Notes under the pieces: generated by a model | Seen by the model: only the letters and a program-made list of their open reading frames with translations | Databases searched by the model: none | Told to the model about the DNA's origin: nothing | Source: Druceiella hillmani | Taxonomy: Eukaryota; Arthropoda; Insecta; Lepidoptera; Hepialidae | Assembly (NCBI GenBank): GCA_039881145.1 | Contig: JAYKKI010000088.1 | Span: 5,850,001 to 5,914,000 of the forward strand | Direction: 5' to 3' | DNA length: 64,000 nt | Shown here: positions 48,740 through 62,000 of the stretch, piece by piece | How the letters are laid out: each line of letters starts with the position of its first letter | Numbering within the stretch: position 1 is the first letter of the stretch | Program-made: the position numbers and the translations under genes

Positions 48740-49330
48740 GTTGGTCTCATGTAAATATGATGATAAGGTCCGGAAATGAAAGATGGAATTCCTTAACAAT
48801 GACAGTCAGTCAAATATGATTCAAAATATTAAAAAAATATTATAAAAATTACAAAATACCTACACCACATATCAGATCGGGATCTGATGATAAGCTCTGG
48901 AGGTGAACAAAGGTACTTCTAAACGGAAGATAGCAAATTAAACGTGATTCAATATATTTCCAACTTGCGATTGTTACTTTGCAAAATAACTACACCATCG
49001 ATCATGTCAGAGTTTGATGATGCGTTTTGGAGAAGAACAATGGAACTTCTTTTAGGACAGTCGTAAATCCACGGTATTGAAATATATTTACTACCTATAG
49101 TTTTTACATTGCCAACTTAACTGCATCATCGACCAGGTCAAAGTCTGATGATGAGTTATGAATGTGAATAATGCAATTCCTTAATAGATGGTAGTAAATT
49201 AATCGTGATACAATATATTTGATACTAGTTAATTGTAACTTTAGATATTACTTTACAAAATCTGATATCGGATTTTCGATATGGAGAACGGAACTCCTCA
49301 ACGGCTAACAGCTAACCACTGCGCTATTAC
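48740..49330 (+). repeat. Tandem repeat array, type 2 (130-bp units, about 4.5 copies)
   Basis: Unit starts at about 48742, 48871, 49001, 49131 and 49257, so the period is very regular. Each unit runs from 'gatc..gtc.ga.t.tgatgat' through 'aa.gga..t.ct..a..g' and 'aaat..a.cgtgattcaatatattt' to 'actttgcaaaataactacaccat'. It is a relative of the 44-kb array. Non-coding. Confidence 0.8.
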
Positions 49331-50012
49331 TTTTGCTTCATTTCTGTGTGTTGTTTATAACCAACTTTGGGTGAAAAGGAAATTATCTATATACTAGTTT
49401 TTGCCAGAAACTTTTAACAATTATGTAACATTTTAAGAAAAATAATAATTGAATGTTAGTTATAGTGTGACGATTAATAATTTTAATCACTAAAAATTTT
49501 AAAATAGAATATATTTTAAAAACCGACTACAAAAAATTAGCTACTGAAAAGTAAAGAATAATTAACTCCAAACAGACTTATTCGCAATAAATAACTAAGT
49601 TCCTTATTTTTAAAGTCGATTCTAGCACTGCCAATTAATTTAAACAAATATATAGTTTTATATTGTAATTACTCTCTTTTGGAATCTATTTCGCATTCTG
49701 AGTATCTTAGATCATATGGTGGATCTATTGTTACAAGAGAAATCACTTCCAATCAACCATAAAAATAAGTTTTGAAAAATTAGTTGATTGATATAGATGT
49801 TACACTATATGATGTAAAGTGTATGTAAAAAACCGTAAGAAATGATAATAATAATAATAACTTACACTTAGAGAGACAATTACAATATAAATATAGATGT
49901 AAAACGGAAAAGGCGAGGGCAGGAAACTGCTGAGATTTGGAGAAGTGAAACTTTTTCAATCGATCCTTAAAGACATTTATCGAAAATATATTTTTGGTGT
50001 CAGGTTCCAGTT
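49331..50012. other. Gene-free tract before the large inverted repeat
   Basis: No gene. A short (ATA)n run lies at 49845-49860. Confidence 0.4.
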
Positions 50013-53000
50013 AATTCCATAAAGTATTAATTTTATCAGGAATGGAAAATTTAGCAATAATTACAAACCCGTAAAACAATAAACCGTATTGACCAAAATA
50101 AGAGAAAATATTGCTCTTTATTAATCCGAACTAATATCATAAATCAGAAATGTATTGCATGTTAGGTTGTGTGTTTGTTTGTTACTTAACTTCTTTGTGT
50201 ACAATGAATAGCGGTTAATTTTTACATATACCTAATTCGCACTATATATTAAATTATCGCGTGTGCGATTTTCGCCAGGAAAAAAGCATTTGTGTATTTG
50301 TGATAAATATTAATGATTTACATTTAAATCAAATTTCTTGTTGGTTTTATCAAGTTACAATCCTTATAAATTAAACAACCAAATTAAACAGAAATTGTCC
50401 ACTTGTCTATAGTTTTAAATGCTCATATACTTAATAATTATTTTGCAATATATTTTTTAGAACCTGAATGGAATTGTAATTTAATATACGTAATTTTGAC
50501 CATAAATTGTTTATTAGCGCATTTTGCTCTTAAACGCATTACTTCACAAATTCAGGATATTATAATGTTTAGGCACGATCGATCACAATTTTGCTTTTAT
50601 TGCAAAAATCGTACTTGATTTCATACTTCCTAAACTCCCTCATTATTAACAACCTTAATTCTTCAATCCATCTCATTATACATTGCTAACTTTGGCATTC
50701 GGTTCAAAAGGCATTTACAATTTATAGTTTTTTTTTATTCACGAGCTAATATTTTGTGGGATTTCCCAATCACAACATTGTCATGCTGTGAATTTTGACC
50801 CTTTTTCCTGATGGATTGAAAACTTTCATATGACAGAAGGGTTTATGTAATAATTCATGATTCATTGTCATGTGTATTTATACGAGATATGAGGAAATTC
50901 GTAAGAGAACTGAGGTTACCGACAGAGCTTGTAGTAATGAGAAACGAAATGGGAATGGGTAAGCATATAACATGCAGAATTGATGACTGTTGGGGTAGAA
51001 CAATTCTCGAAATGAGATTACGTACTGGAAGATATAGGGTAGACGGACTTCTGCTAGGTAGTTGGGCGATTTGGTGAAGATCAGGAAAATCATTCAAAGC
51101 AAGCGGCGTCTTCCATGAAATTAATGTAATTAAATACATATTCAATACCTTGTCTCCATCCCCTGCTAAACAGAATCTGTCCCTATGCGTGTATCATAGG
51201 AGGTAATGTCCATAATCGCCATGCTGAGTAGAAAACTGACAGTCACAATGCGTTTTCTCACAAACTACTGGCACTGCTGCCAGTGACTGGTATGTGGCAT
51301 TTTAATTACAATACCTGATTAATAACATAATTTCATGTCAGCTCGTTAAGTGGTTGAGGATCAAATCCTTTCTGGGGGCATCGCGCCACCACAGGCTATG
51401 ATTAATTACATAAACTTCGCGGTGACTATCTATGTTGCCGAATCTATGCTCTGTCAGTACTAGATGTATAATAAACTTGTTCGATATTTTGTTTTTTGTT
51501 CTAAGTGGGCTAGTGCTTATACAAATAAGTATAATATAAAATATGAATACGCATATTCAGAGAAAAGTGAACAAAAATATGAGAAAGTTTTTCAAATTTG
51601 TTGAGATGACACACTTTCGATGTAACACATTGCATAACAAAATATATTTATACAATAACTTAGAAGCCTGTAATATAAACGATTGCTTACGGAACGATAC
51701 GTTATAGAATATTTAAATTACAATTGGTAAACGTAGCGGTTAAAAGTGGAAAATGATAAATTTTAACTGAGTAAACAAACACGGGCCGACGAGAAGGGAA
51801 ATGCAAACAGACGTGCCTTGGACGTTGGCGAGGAATATTGCATTTATTTATTCTGATTGAATTCTGCAACGTGGTTGTTAAGTGGAGGTAGAGGCGTGGG
51901 TCGATGTGTAGGCGTGGAATATTAATTTTTCAGTTTTCCATTTAAGCATTGGAAAAGTGCAAAGAAAAAGTTGTTTGTTTTATGTGCAATCCAATGTTCC
52001 CATCTGTCTCCAAAATTGTTGGAACGATTTAGATACTCTTTTCTCTAAAATATTTGTGATTCATTGACAATGGTTCCTAGGTAGTTCTTACGGTAATTAC
52101 TCCGAAGAGGGCGCCGCAATTAATATTTTGTTGCAAAAAAATATTCCCATTTATCACCAAAATGGTTTGAACGATTTAGACACTGTTTTCAGCAAAATAT
52201 TTGGAATTAATCGGCGATAGCTCATAGATAGATATTATGGTGATTTTTCACCAGAGGCACCGCTATAAACATTTTGTTGCAAACGAATGTTCCTGTTTGT
52301 CTCCAAAATAGTTTGACCGATTTAGACACGGTTCTCTTCGAAATATTTGGGACTAATCAGCGATGGTTCTTTTATAGGTATTACGGTATTAGCTCAACAG
52401 GAGGCGCTGCGATATTTTGTTGCAAATGGATGTCTTAATCATTTCTAAAAAGTATAAAATAAAAATCAAAATTAACAATTTTGACAAAACCCACGATAGA
52501 AAAATAATCAAATAATATTTTTGAAAATGCCTCGAATAAAAGAAAGTAAGAACCTATTAACATAATTACAAACTCAATAATATCCGCCGAGGTTACCATA
52601 CCCTGCTTATGCCTAAAATTTTGCAGTTTTATCAGTTCGTGACGAACTGAATTTCTCTTAGGTGCGGAAATAGCTTTTCTATGCTGTACGATATTGGGAA
52701 CGGAAAGGGCAATTGCAACCCCATTGTATTTTCTTGGGTTTACTACATATTAAGAGGTTCTTATATAATATATATAAAATCTAGCAAAAAGGTTTTGTCT
52801 CGTTCTTACATACTTTCCTCAGAATAAATTTTTTCTCACGTCTTGTCAAAGCACTGGCCAACTCAGAGTGGAAACCAAGATATTTTACATCACAAATATA
52901 TATCAAAATTATAAAGGTTAGTATAAAACCTTTAGGTTAGTGTCAAGCGATCAGAAAAAATGTCAAATCGGGGAAAGCATTAAGCGACTGAGAAATGCCT

Positions 53001-53487
53001 CAAAATATTGATTTATTTATGAGTAACATAAAATGGTAGATGTTTTCTGTCCAGAACATAAAATCTAGCAATGGGTAATGAGATCGATCTTGTGATTGAA
53101 AGGTGAACTGTGTAAATATTAAGCGATTTTGCGATGTATGTAGGTAAGAACTACTCTGGTAAAAATAATGTAGTAGGCATTCCCGCTTAAGACATTGTAA
53201 AATACTACATCTATTAATTAATAAATTTCTACAATAAATACACAAATGAACAATTTACAGATGTTCATTTGTGTGTTCACAAATTCACATACGTTCTTTT
53301 TAAATTACATCCACTATAATATACTTCCGTTCATTTTCTACAAATAGTACTAGAGGTCTATTCCGACTAGTATTTAAGCAGTTAAATACAGTTTACAGGT
53401 ATATAGTTTGTAAATGATAATCGAATAAACAATTTTGGATAATTTTAACTCCATTTAAATTTTGTCCCATTTTAAAAATCCAACAAT
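50013..53487 (+). repeat. Left arm of a 3.5-kb inverted repeat
   Basis: It matches the reverse complement of 55441-58949 along its whole length. Examples are 50141-50180 against 58795-58830, 51040-51110 against 57780-57850, 51130-51300 against 57520-57680, 52560-52740 against 56220-56400 and 53380-53480 against 55445-55550. In the last stretch I count about 3 differences in 68 bases. Other stretches are more diverged. No conserved coding frame is evident. It contains three units of a 147-bp tandem repeat, where the other arm has two. Confidence 0.9.
51994..52429 (+). repeat. 147-bp tandem repeat, three units (left arm)
   Basis: Unit starts at 51994, 52141 and 52287, each beginning 'at.ttccc.t.t.tc.ccaaaat..tt' and ending with a '.aggcgc.gc.a' stretch and 'attttgttgcaaa'. 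A fourth start at 52430 is cut short. Confidence 0.85.
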
Positions 53488-55304
53488 CAATGCAATAAAC
53501 CACAAACATTAATAGAGGAAGTAGTCAATTTCCGAACTATTTTTGGATACTGAGAATTTAATTAATGAAAGTATTGATAATGACAAAAATATCATAATAT
53601 TATTAATAGAATGACCAAACTAGATTCGCTCTCGAATTGAAGGGACACATACGTCAATAGGCTTGAACTTCCGTGCTACCAATAAGCTTGACTGTAACAA
53701 TCTTCTTTAGAGTTTCCATGACATCAACTTTCCTTTTCGTTTTCAATATTTATTGAAAAATAATTATTTTTTTCATAAAAAAAACATCCAGATTCGATGA
53801 AATTTTATTTACGTATCATAAAATTTGAAGTACCGTAACACATTTATTATATAATATTCTTTATATAAACAATTTTAAGTACCGTACCTTTATTATTTAA
53901 TTTTTTTTATTTTCCACACAAATAAAAAAATTTATATTACAATTGTATAACTTCAAATGAAGAATAATTTGGCATAAGATCATATTGATCATGACATCAG
54001 TGTTCCTTTTAATTGCGATGGTGAATATTTTTTAATATTACACGGACTTAAAGAAGTTTTAACGGTATTGTAAAAGAAATAAAGTTTACTTCTGAATTTT
54101 AAATTCGTTTCGTATTTGGTAAATAATGTAATTATAAAATAACTTTTCCCATAGTTAATAGAAAAATTCTATGGTCAATTATAATTAGTGGAATTTAACT
54201 CTTTGCTATTGAAATCTAGTTTTTCGTTTTATATTATCACAGACTAAGAAATTATTTCTGCAACATTTACTCCACCTTTATATTAAAAGTTGATACGCTT
54301 GACCGAAATGTCGTTTACGTGTAGTCTGTTTAAATAAAAATTTATTAATTAAAATAGGGCTAATTAATTGTAAAGTTGTATAACACATCTTCCGTGGAGT
54401 AAATTAGTTTCTATAGTATCTCACTGCAGACGGATATTTAAAATTGTTCGTAAAACGTTAAATTAATGTGTGCTCTTCAAGTCCTATTTTTCCTTATATA
54501 GGCGTGAAACCTGAGCTTTAACTGGAAAAACTGAAAACAACGCTAATTAATTAGTTATATGAAGAAGTATTCATCAAAATATACACTACGATACAACATG
54601 CAAAATTTTGTTTAATAAAAACCACTAAATCAGTCCAACATATAATAAATGGGCCATGATATAATAAATTTAAAAGCACATAGAGTGGGTGAAGGTATGC
54701 AAGACTAAAACTCCGTGCATAATAACCAGAGTCTTTCGTGAAGAGTAAACTCCATTACGGGTGGAAGTTGACTTCAGCTGATTCAGCAATTTGTACTGTT
54801 TATATTTTTGGTAACTAAAAGGAATGGATTGCGATAAACAATTTAATTTTCTTCGCGTTATCATATATAAATGATATTTTGCACATCTAGTTAAGAGTAA
54901 AACCATCAAACAAACGTTTACCGCAAAATTCAGGCCTGAATATCTAGTGAGTCTTTTTTATTTTATAACATTGCTTTGTTATGAAATAGTTATATTGCTG
55001 GGTTCATAAAAAAATTAAATTGCTGTGCTCATAAAACAAATGAACGGACATGCTAGAAAAATATTTTATGACTGGGTTCACAAAGTAATTATATTGTTTT
55101 GCTCCCAAATCATTGCAGTACCGCCGATCCTGCATCTCGCCCTCGACCTAACAACGCAACATCGTATCATTTAATTGAAGTATTATACGATCTCCACCAA
55201 ATCTCCTAGTAAACCTAGTAATAACAACATTATAATTAAAGAAAATATAATAGAATTAAAGACATTTGTCCTTGGGATAATGGATTTAAATTTTTTTATC
55301 TTTC
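53488..55304. other. Spacer of the large inverted repeat
   Basis: Unique as far as I can see. The open stretch at 54670-54909 (minus, 79 codons) has no motif. 53865-53950 is very A+T-rich. No transposase or other gene is found that would explain mobility of the flanking arms. Confidence 0.5.
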
Positions 55305-55432
55305 GAATATCTTGAACAATGCGGTTTAAACGACTAATATATCTTAATCGTAAAAAAGTTCCAAATATTATTACAACACGCTAGACCATGCAACGGAAGT
55401 TACACTTGTAATTTCTGTTGCATGGTCTAGCA
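55305..55432 (+). repeat. Direct repeat R1 at the inner edge of the right arm
   Basis: About 125 bases nearly identical to 58950-59072, starting 'gaatatctt.aacaatgcgg' and ending in a hairpin. The hairpin (55380-55431) has a 25-bp stem with two mismatches and a two-base loop. Confidence 0.85.
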
Positions 55433-56529
55433 AAAAAAAAATTGTTGCATTTTTAAAATGGGACAAAATTCAAATGGAATTAAAATTATCCAAAATTGTT
55501 TACTCGATTATCATTTACAAACTATATACCTGTAAACTGTATTTAACTGCTTAAATACTAGTCGGAATAGACCTCTAGTACTATTTGTAGAAAATGAACC
55601 GAAATACATTATAGTGGATGTAATGTAAAGAGAACCTATGTTCATTTGTGAATACACAAATTAACATCTGTATATTATTCATTTGTGTATTTATTGTAGA
55701 AATTAATTAATAGATGTAGTATTTTACAGTGTCTTAAGCGGGAATGCCTACTACATTATTTTTAAGGCCAGAGTAGTTCTTACCTATATACATCGCAAAA
55801 TCGCTCATTACTTACACAGTTCACCTTTCAATCTCAAGATCGATCTCATTACCCATTGCTAGATTTTATGTTCTGGACATAAAACATCTACCATTTTATG
55901 TTACTCATTCATAAATCAATATTTTGAGGCATTTCTCAGTCGCTTAATACTTCCCCGGATTTAACATTTTTTCTGCTTTACACTAACCTTACGGTCGTTG
56001 TCTATGCTCTGTCATTTGTTACTTTATAATTTTGATTTATATTTGTGATGTAAAATATCTTGGTTTCCACTCTGAGTTGGCCAGTGCTTTGACAAAACGT
56101 GAGAAAAAAAATTATTCTGAGGAAAGTACATAAGACCGTGACAAAACCGTTTTGAAAAATTTCATATATATTATATAAGAACCTCTTAATATATAGTAAA
56201 CCCAAGAAAATACATCGGGGTTGCAATTGTCCTTTCCGTTCCCGATATCGTAGTAGTAGCAGCATAGAAAAGCCATTTCCGCACCTAAGAGAAATTCAGT
56301 TCGTCACGAACTGATAAAACTGCAATATTTTAGGCATAAGCAGGGTATGGTAACCTCGGCGGATATTATTGGGTTTGTAATTATGTTAATAGGTTCTTAT
56401 TTTCTTTTATTCGAGGCATTTTCAAAAATATTATTTAATTATTTTTCAATTACAACGACTAAATCTATCGTGGGTTTTGTCAAAATTGTTAATTTTGCTT
56501 TTTATTTTATACTTTTTGGAAATTATTGG

Positions 56530-56820
56530 GATATCCATTTGCAATAAAATATGGCAGTGCCCCCTGTTGAGCTAACACCGTAATACCTATAAAAAAACCA
56601 TCGTTGATTAGTCCCAAATATTTTACTGAAAACTGTCTAAATCAGTCAAACCATTTTGGTGATAAATTGGAATATTTTTTTGCAACAAAATATTAATTGG
56701 GGCTCCCCCTTCGGAGTAATTACCATAAGAACTACCTTGGAACCCTTGCCAATGAATCACAAATATTTTAGGGAAAAGAGTGTCTAAATCGGTCCAACAA
56801 TTTTGAAGACAAATGGGAAC
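56530..56820 (-). repeat. 147-bp tandem repeat, two units (right arm)
   Basis: The first unit equals the first unit of the left arm. The second unit has the beginning of left unit 2 and the end of left unit 3, as expected for an exact one-unit loss by recombination. Confidence 0.8.
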
Positions 56821-57845
56821 ATTGGATTGCACATAAAAATAAACAACTTTTTCTTTGCACTTTTCCAATGCTTAAATGGAAAACAGAAAAATTAATATTC
56901 CACACCTACACATCGACCCACGCCTCTACCTCCACTTAACAGCTACGTTCCAGAATTCAATCAGAATAAATAAATACAATATTCCTCGCCAACGTCCAAG
57001 GCACATCTGTTAGCATTTCCCTTCTCGTCGACCAGTTTGCTCTACCCGTGTTTGTTTACTCAGTTAAAATTTATCATTTTCAACTTTTAACCGCTACGTT
57101 TACCAATTGTAATTTAAATATTCTATAACGTATCGTTCCGTAAGCAATCGTTTATATTACAGGCTTCTAAGTTATTGTATAAATATATTTTGTTATGCAA
57201 TGTGTTATATCGAAAGTGTGTCATCTAAACAAATTTAAATACTTTTGTCATATTATTGTTTACTTTTCTCTGAATATACGTGTTCATAATTTATATTATA
57301 TTTACTTGTATAAGCACTAGCTCACTTAGAACGAAAAACAAAATATTGAACAAATTTATTATACATCTAGTTACTGACATAGCATAGATTCGGCAACATA
57401 GTCACTGCGTGGTGTTTAATTGACCACAGCCTGTAGTGGCGCAATGCTCCCTGGAAGGATTTGATCCCTAACCGTTCAACGAGCTGACATGAAGTGATGT
57501 TATTAATCGGGTATTTTAATTAAAATGTCACATAAAAAATGTCACTATTGGCAGCAGTGCCAACAGTGCGTGATAAATCGCAATGTGACTGTCAGCCTTA
57601 TACCCAGCATAGCGATTATGGACATTAGCTGCTATGATACACGCATTGGGACAGGCTCTATTCAGCAGAGGATGGAGACAAGGTGTTGAAAACGGTGATG
57701 ATATACTTAGGTTACAATAACTGAATTATAAAGATATAGCCGGAAGACCTCCGTTGCTGAACATAAATTCACACAAAGATAGATCCCGCGCCGCTTGCAT
57801 TCAATGATTTCCCTGATCTTCACCAAATCGCCCATCTACCTAGCA

Positions 57846-57981
57846 GAAGTCCGTCCACCCTATATCTTCCAGTACAAAATCAAATTTCGAGTAGTTTTCT
57901 ATCCCAATGATCAGAAGTCCGTCCACCTTATATCTTCCAATATGAAATCACATTTCGAGAATTTTTCTATCCCAATGATCA
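57846..57981 (+). repeat. 68-bp tandem duplication in the right arm
   Basis: 'gaagtccgtccacc.tatatc' starts at 57846 and again at 57914, with the same 'ttctatcccaatgatca' ending. The left arm has a single copy (about 50980-51055). Confidence 0.85.
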
Positions 57982-58949
57982 TCAATTCTGCATGCTACAT
58001 GCTCACCCATTCCCATTTCAGTTTTCCATTACTACAAGCTCTGTCGGTAACCTCAGTTCTCCAACGAATTTCCTGATTACGGATCATTTTCGTAGAAATA
58101 CACACGACAATAAATTGTGTGTTATTACGTAAACCCTTCTATTATGTAAAAGCTTCAATCTATCAAGAAAAAGTGTCAAAATTCACGGTATGACAAAGTG
58201 ATTGAGAAATGCCACAAAATATTAGCTGGTGAATGAAAAAACTTTAAATTCTAAATGCCTTTTGATTGCGAAATGTTAAAGTTAGCAATGTATATAGAGA
58301 TTGATTGAAGAATAAGGTTGTAAGTAATGAGGGAGTTCACGAAGTACTTGATTGCAGTACGATTCTCGCAATACAAGCAAAGTTGTAACTGATCGTGCCT
58401 AAACATTATAAAATCCTGAATTTGTGAAGTAATTCGTTTAAGAGTAAAATGCGCTAACAAACAATTTATGACCAAAAATTCATATATTAAATTATATTTT
58501 CATTCAATTTCTAAAACATATATTGCGAAATAGTTATTAAGTATATGAGCATTTAAAAACTATAGATTAATGGACAATTTCGGCCTAATTTGATTGCTTA
58601 ATTTATAAGGATTTTAACTTGATATAACCAACAAGAAATTTAATTTAAATGTAAATCATTAATATCTATCATAAATACACAAATGCACTTTTATTCCTGA
58701 TGAATTTCTCCGCCTTTGTTCAAAAATCGCACACACGATAATTTAATTTATAGCGCAAATTGTGTGTATATAAAAATTAACAACAAACACACAACCTAAC
58801 ATGCAATACATTTCTGATTTATGATATTAGTTAGGATTAATAAAGAACAACCTTTTCTCCTATTTTGGTTAATACAGATCATTGTCTCATGAGTTTGTAA
58901 TTATTGCTATGTTTTCCATTCACAAAAAAATTAAATACTTTATGGAATT

Positions 58950-59072
58950 GAATATCTTAAACAATGCGGTTTCAATGACTAATATATCTTATTCGTAAAA
59001 AAGTTCCAAATATTATTACAACACGCTAGACCATGCAACAGAAATTACACGTGTAATTTCTTTTGCATGGTC
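58950..59072 (+). repeat. Direct repeat R2 at the outer edge of the right arm
   Basis: Partner of 55305-55432. Its hairpin (59029-59072) has a 22-bp stem with one mismatch and no loop. Distance R1 to R2 is 3645 bases. Confidence 0.85.
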
Positions 59073-59074
59073 AA

Positions 59075-62000
59075 GTAATTCTGGTGCATGGAATTCGCGT
59101 GCACTGATACACACAAACAAACGTTATTTTTTTTAATTTGAGAGCTCCGTTAAGTCTTTGAAATTAATTCCAATCCAAATCGGAACTTCGATTTATGCTC
59201 GAATTTTTTTTCTTGACTTACTTGCAGTAAAAAGTGCTTTGACTCACAACGTAGTGAATTCAAGAGGACTGTGCTTATTTAATGTTACACTTTTTGTTTC
59301 ATTAACAGACCAGTCGTCGTAATACGGCCGATATATATCTAGCGAGAGATGGTCAACTTCGTATTATTAGTTAAGAATGACCCGAGAAGGTCATTGCTAA
59401 TTATGCTTCATGTCCGAGGTTCTGTGTTTTTACAAACAAAGTTTCATAAGCGTAATAAAATTTAGTTGTTTTATTGGATATTAAGATTCAGCAATTAGTT
59501 AATAAAGATTACAAATATGGTATTTACTTGTACTGAGCAACTTATATTAACTGAGCTAAAAATATATAAGCAGTTTATGTTAACTGAGTTAAAAATATAG
59601 TTATTTAATGAATTGAATTTATATAAATATTTTGATTTTAGTCCTACAATTTAATAATAAACGGACAGTAGTCCATTACCGATAAGAAATATATCTAAAG
59701 TTGTTAGATCTGTTAGAAGTTGTATGCCAACAAAGTGAGCAGCCAATGGTAGATATCTATCCTTTTTATAGTATGCAGTTATTGTCTGTTTCCATCTAGT
59801 GTCTCATCTTCTAATCCTAGTATGATGATTCAATATATTCATTTATTATTTGTCCATTTGAGGGATCGTATAACATATATTTATTTTATAACATGCGCGA
59901 TCCGCTGTTTACTCAAGCAATTTGCGCCCCCCAGGGACGAGAAAATAAATAATGGACGTGGTCCGCGTTCGACGAGAGGCTAGATTCAATTAAACTTCTG
60001 TTCGTTGCTTAAACTTTGTTTTCATTATAATAGCTATTTGTAAACATATGTTTATGCGTAATCCAAGGGGATAGGTATTAGAGAAAATCGTGTCTTGTCA
60101 ATAAATATTCGAGTTCGTAATGTCTGAATGTGTTAATTTATACCACTTTTTTAATTACTTATTTATTATTATTTAAAGCTAATACTCCTAACATTTTTTA
60201 ATTCTAACTAAAACCTGAATACAGTGTAATACCTAATGAATTTTAATTAAAACATAAGATACTTATATTATAAAATTCAAAAAAACACGTCCTGCAAAAC
60301 CTAGTTTGAAATTTTGGTTTTTGCAACCGTAATTCAAATAAACCTAGCCAATTTTTTGATATATTTATCATTTCGCTTTTTAATTTGCAAAAGTTAGTAT
60401 AATTTAATATTACAAATCATGCTCTACCATTTATATTAAAGTCATCTTAAACCCCAACCCTCTCTCTTACTCGTAATAATCAATCACTTATTTTACGTTC
60501 CTCTCGTTTTAATTTAAATTGTACATAATTTGTTGGATTTGGAACAATAAATTCACAACAAAGGTGGAATTTATATTAATTAGTTGTTTCAGAATCTATA
60601 ATCCCCGGAATGTTTTCGGTCGTTTTACTATTCAATATAACGTCAGTTCCGATAGATATGTCATCATAATATGGTCCATTGGGCCCTTCTGGAGATATTA
60701 AAAAAAGAATGACATTCATAATTATAAACTTTCATTTAGATCAATGTCTTCGTCAGTCCATTACGTATCCGACATCCATCAACATATATTTCCTTCAATG
60801 ATATATGTAAATTATTTAACCATAAAAAAATCGTTATTTTCACTCGTCTTCTCATTACATTTGACATGGTCGTTACAGATGGAAACACTGTTACAGTAAA
60901 TTTGATTTATAAACTGCACCGAGGTTTAAAATAAATTTCGATCGATACAGTGAAAAGAGGTGTGATCTCTTGTTAAGTAAGTTGTGACCTTAGAGCTTAG
61001 ACGTTGATAGCACTTAAGGAAGGTAATGAAGTATTAGAAAATACTTACGTTGATTAAAAATTTGAAATTTATATTATTGAGATTTATGTAGTATTCATAT
61101 CAGTCATGGGGAATTTTGATGCAACTAATTAAATAGCACACTGAATCTGAATCAATAAAAATCAACTTGTATTAATGACTCAATATGTCCAATAATCAAA
61201 AACCTGTATCGACCAAATCAAATACATAGTTTTCTGAATCAAACGACTCTTACATTATATTGTATAAATGTTGGGTGGAAAATTTTATTGTGACAGACGT
61301 AACACTGTCAACCAAATGCGTGATTGCGTTAAAATTATGGTTTTAGTGTTACAGAATTAGGTATCTTTCACTCTTCTGTGTGATTCTTTATGCAAATAGA
61401 AAGAGATTCAGCTAACACAACAAATGAATGCGTGCCATAGAGTAAATAAAAATTTCACTAACGTGAATATTTAGCCAGATATTCAATCAACCCTCAATAT
61501 CAATAGTCATCGCATTCGCTATTACGGGTTGAATAATTTTAGGTTACCGTAGCGTATTGTGTTATAGGATATAGTACCAATACATAATTGGTGACAGCAC
61601 ATTATAAAAAAAATCCCATAGCGTATGTTTGTATATTGTTTTTAATATTCATTTCGTTTCCATATGTGATACAGTATGAATATGATACAGTCACATTAAA
61701 TGTTATATCTAAGAAATTAAAATTTAATATGGCTCTAGTGTTGCTGGAACAATATCACTCTACTCTGCACTATAATATTAACTCTGTTCTTTTTCACAAG
61801 TTTATATGCAAATCTGAATACTTCTAACCATTTTAGAATAAATTGTTGGGAGATAATTATTTTAGTAATTTAACATTGATTAAGTAAAATTCAAAATGAC
61901 AATATGTTTTATAAATGGTGAAAAACCATGACAGGTAAGGCAGATATCTAAAGTAGATAATAACGCAGTAAAATGCAATAAAACACGGCTTAATTTAAAA

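Larger units (their letters stand above)
55441..58949 (-). repeat. Right arm of the 3.5-kb inverted repeat
   Basis: The reverse complement matches 50013-53487. It differs by loss of one 147-bp repeat unit (two units at about 56530-56820) and gain of a 68-bp tandem duplication (57846-57981). Direct repeats R1 and R2 lie immediately on both sides and are absent from the left arm. A frame with LLAHF.LKRITSQIQD.IMFRHD is present in both arms (50510-50590 plus, 58460-58385 minus), but it lies in one block of homology and need not be coding. Confidence 0.9.

Noticed and set aside
51341..51375. tRNA-like B-box (gatcaaatcc) suggesting a tRNA or SINE, also in the right arm at 57465
   Set aside because: No matching A-box at proper distance and no cloverleaf could be drawn. 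Without a SINE body or target duplication the claim is too weak.
54670..54909. 79-codon minus-strand open frame in the inverted-repeat spacer
   Set aside because: No recognisable domain or signal, composition like its surroundings.
55380..55431. Helitron 3' end (hairpin followed by CTAG)
   Set aside because: The CTAG is part of the hairpin stem and not about 10 bases after it, the second copy reads CAAG, and no 5' TC end or helicase was seen.
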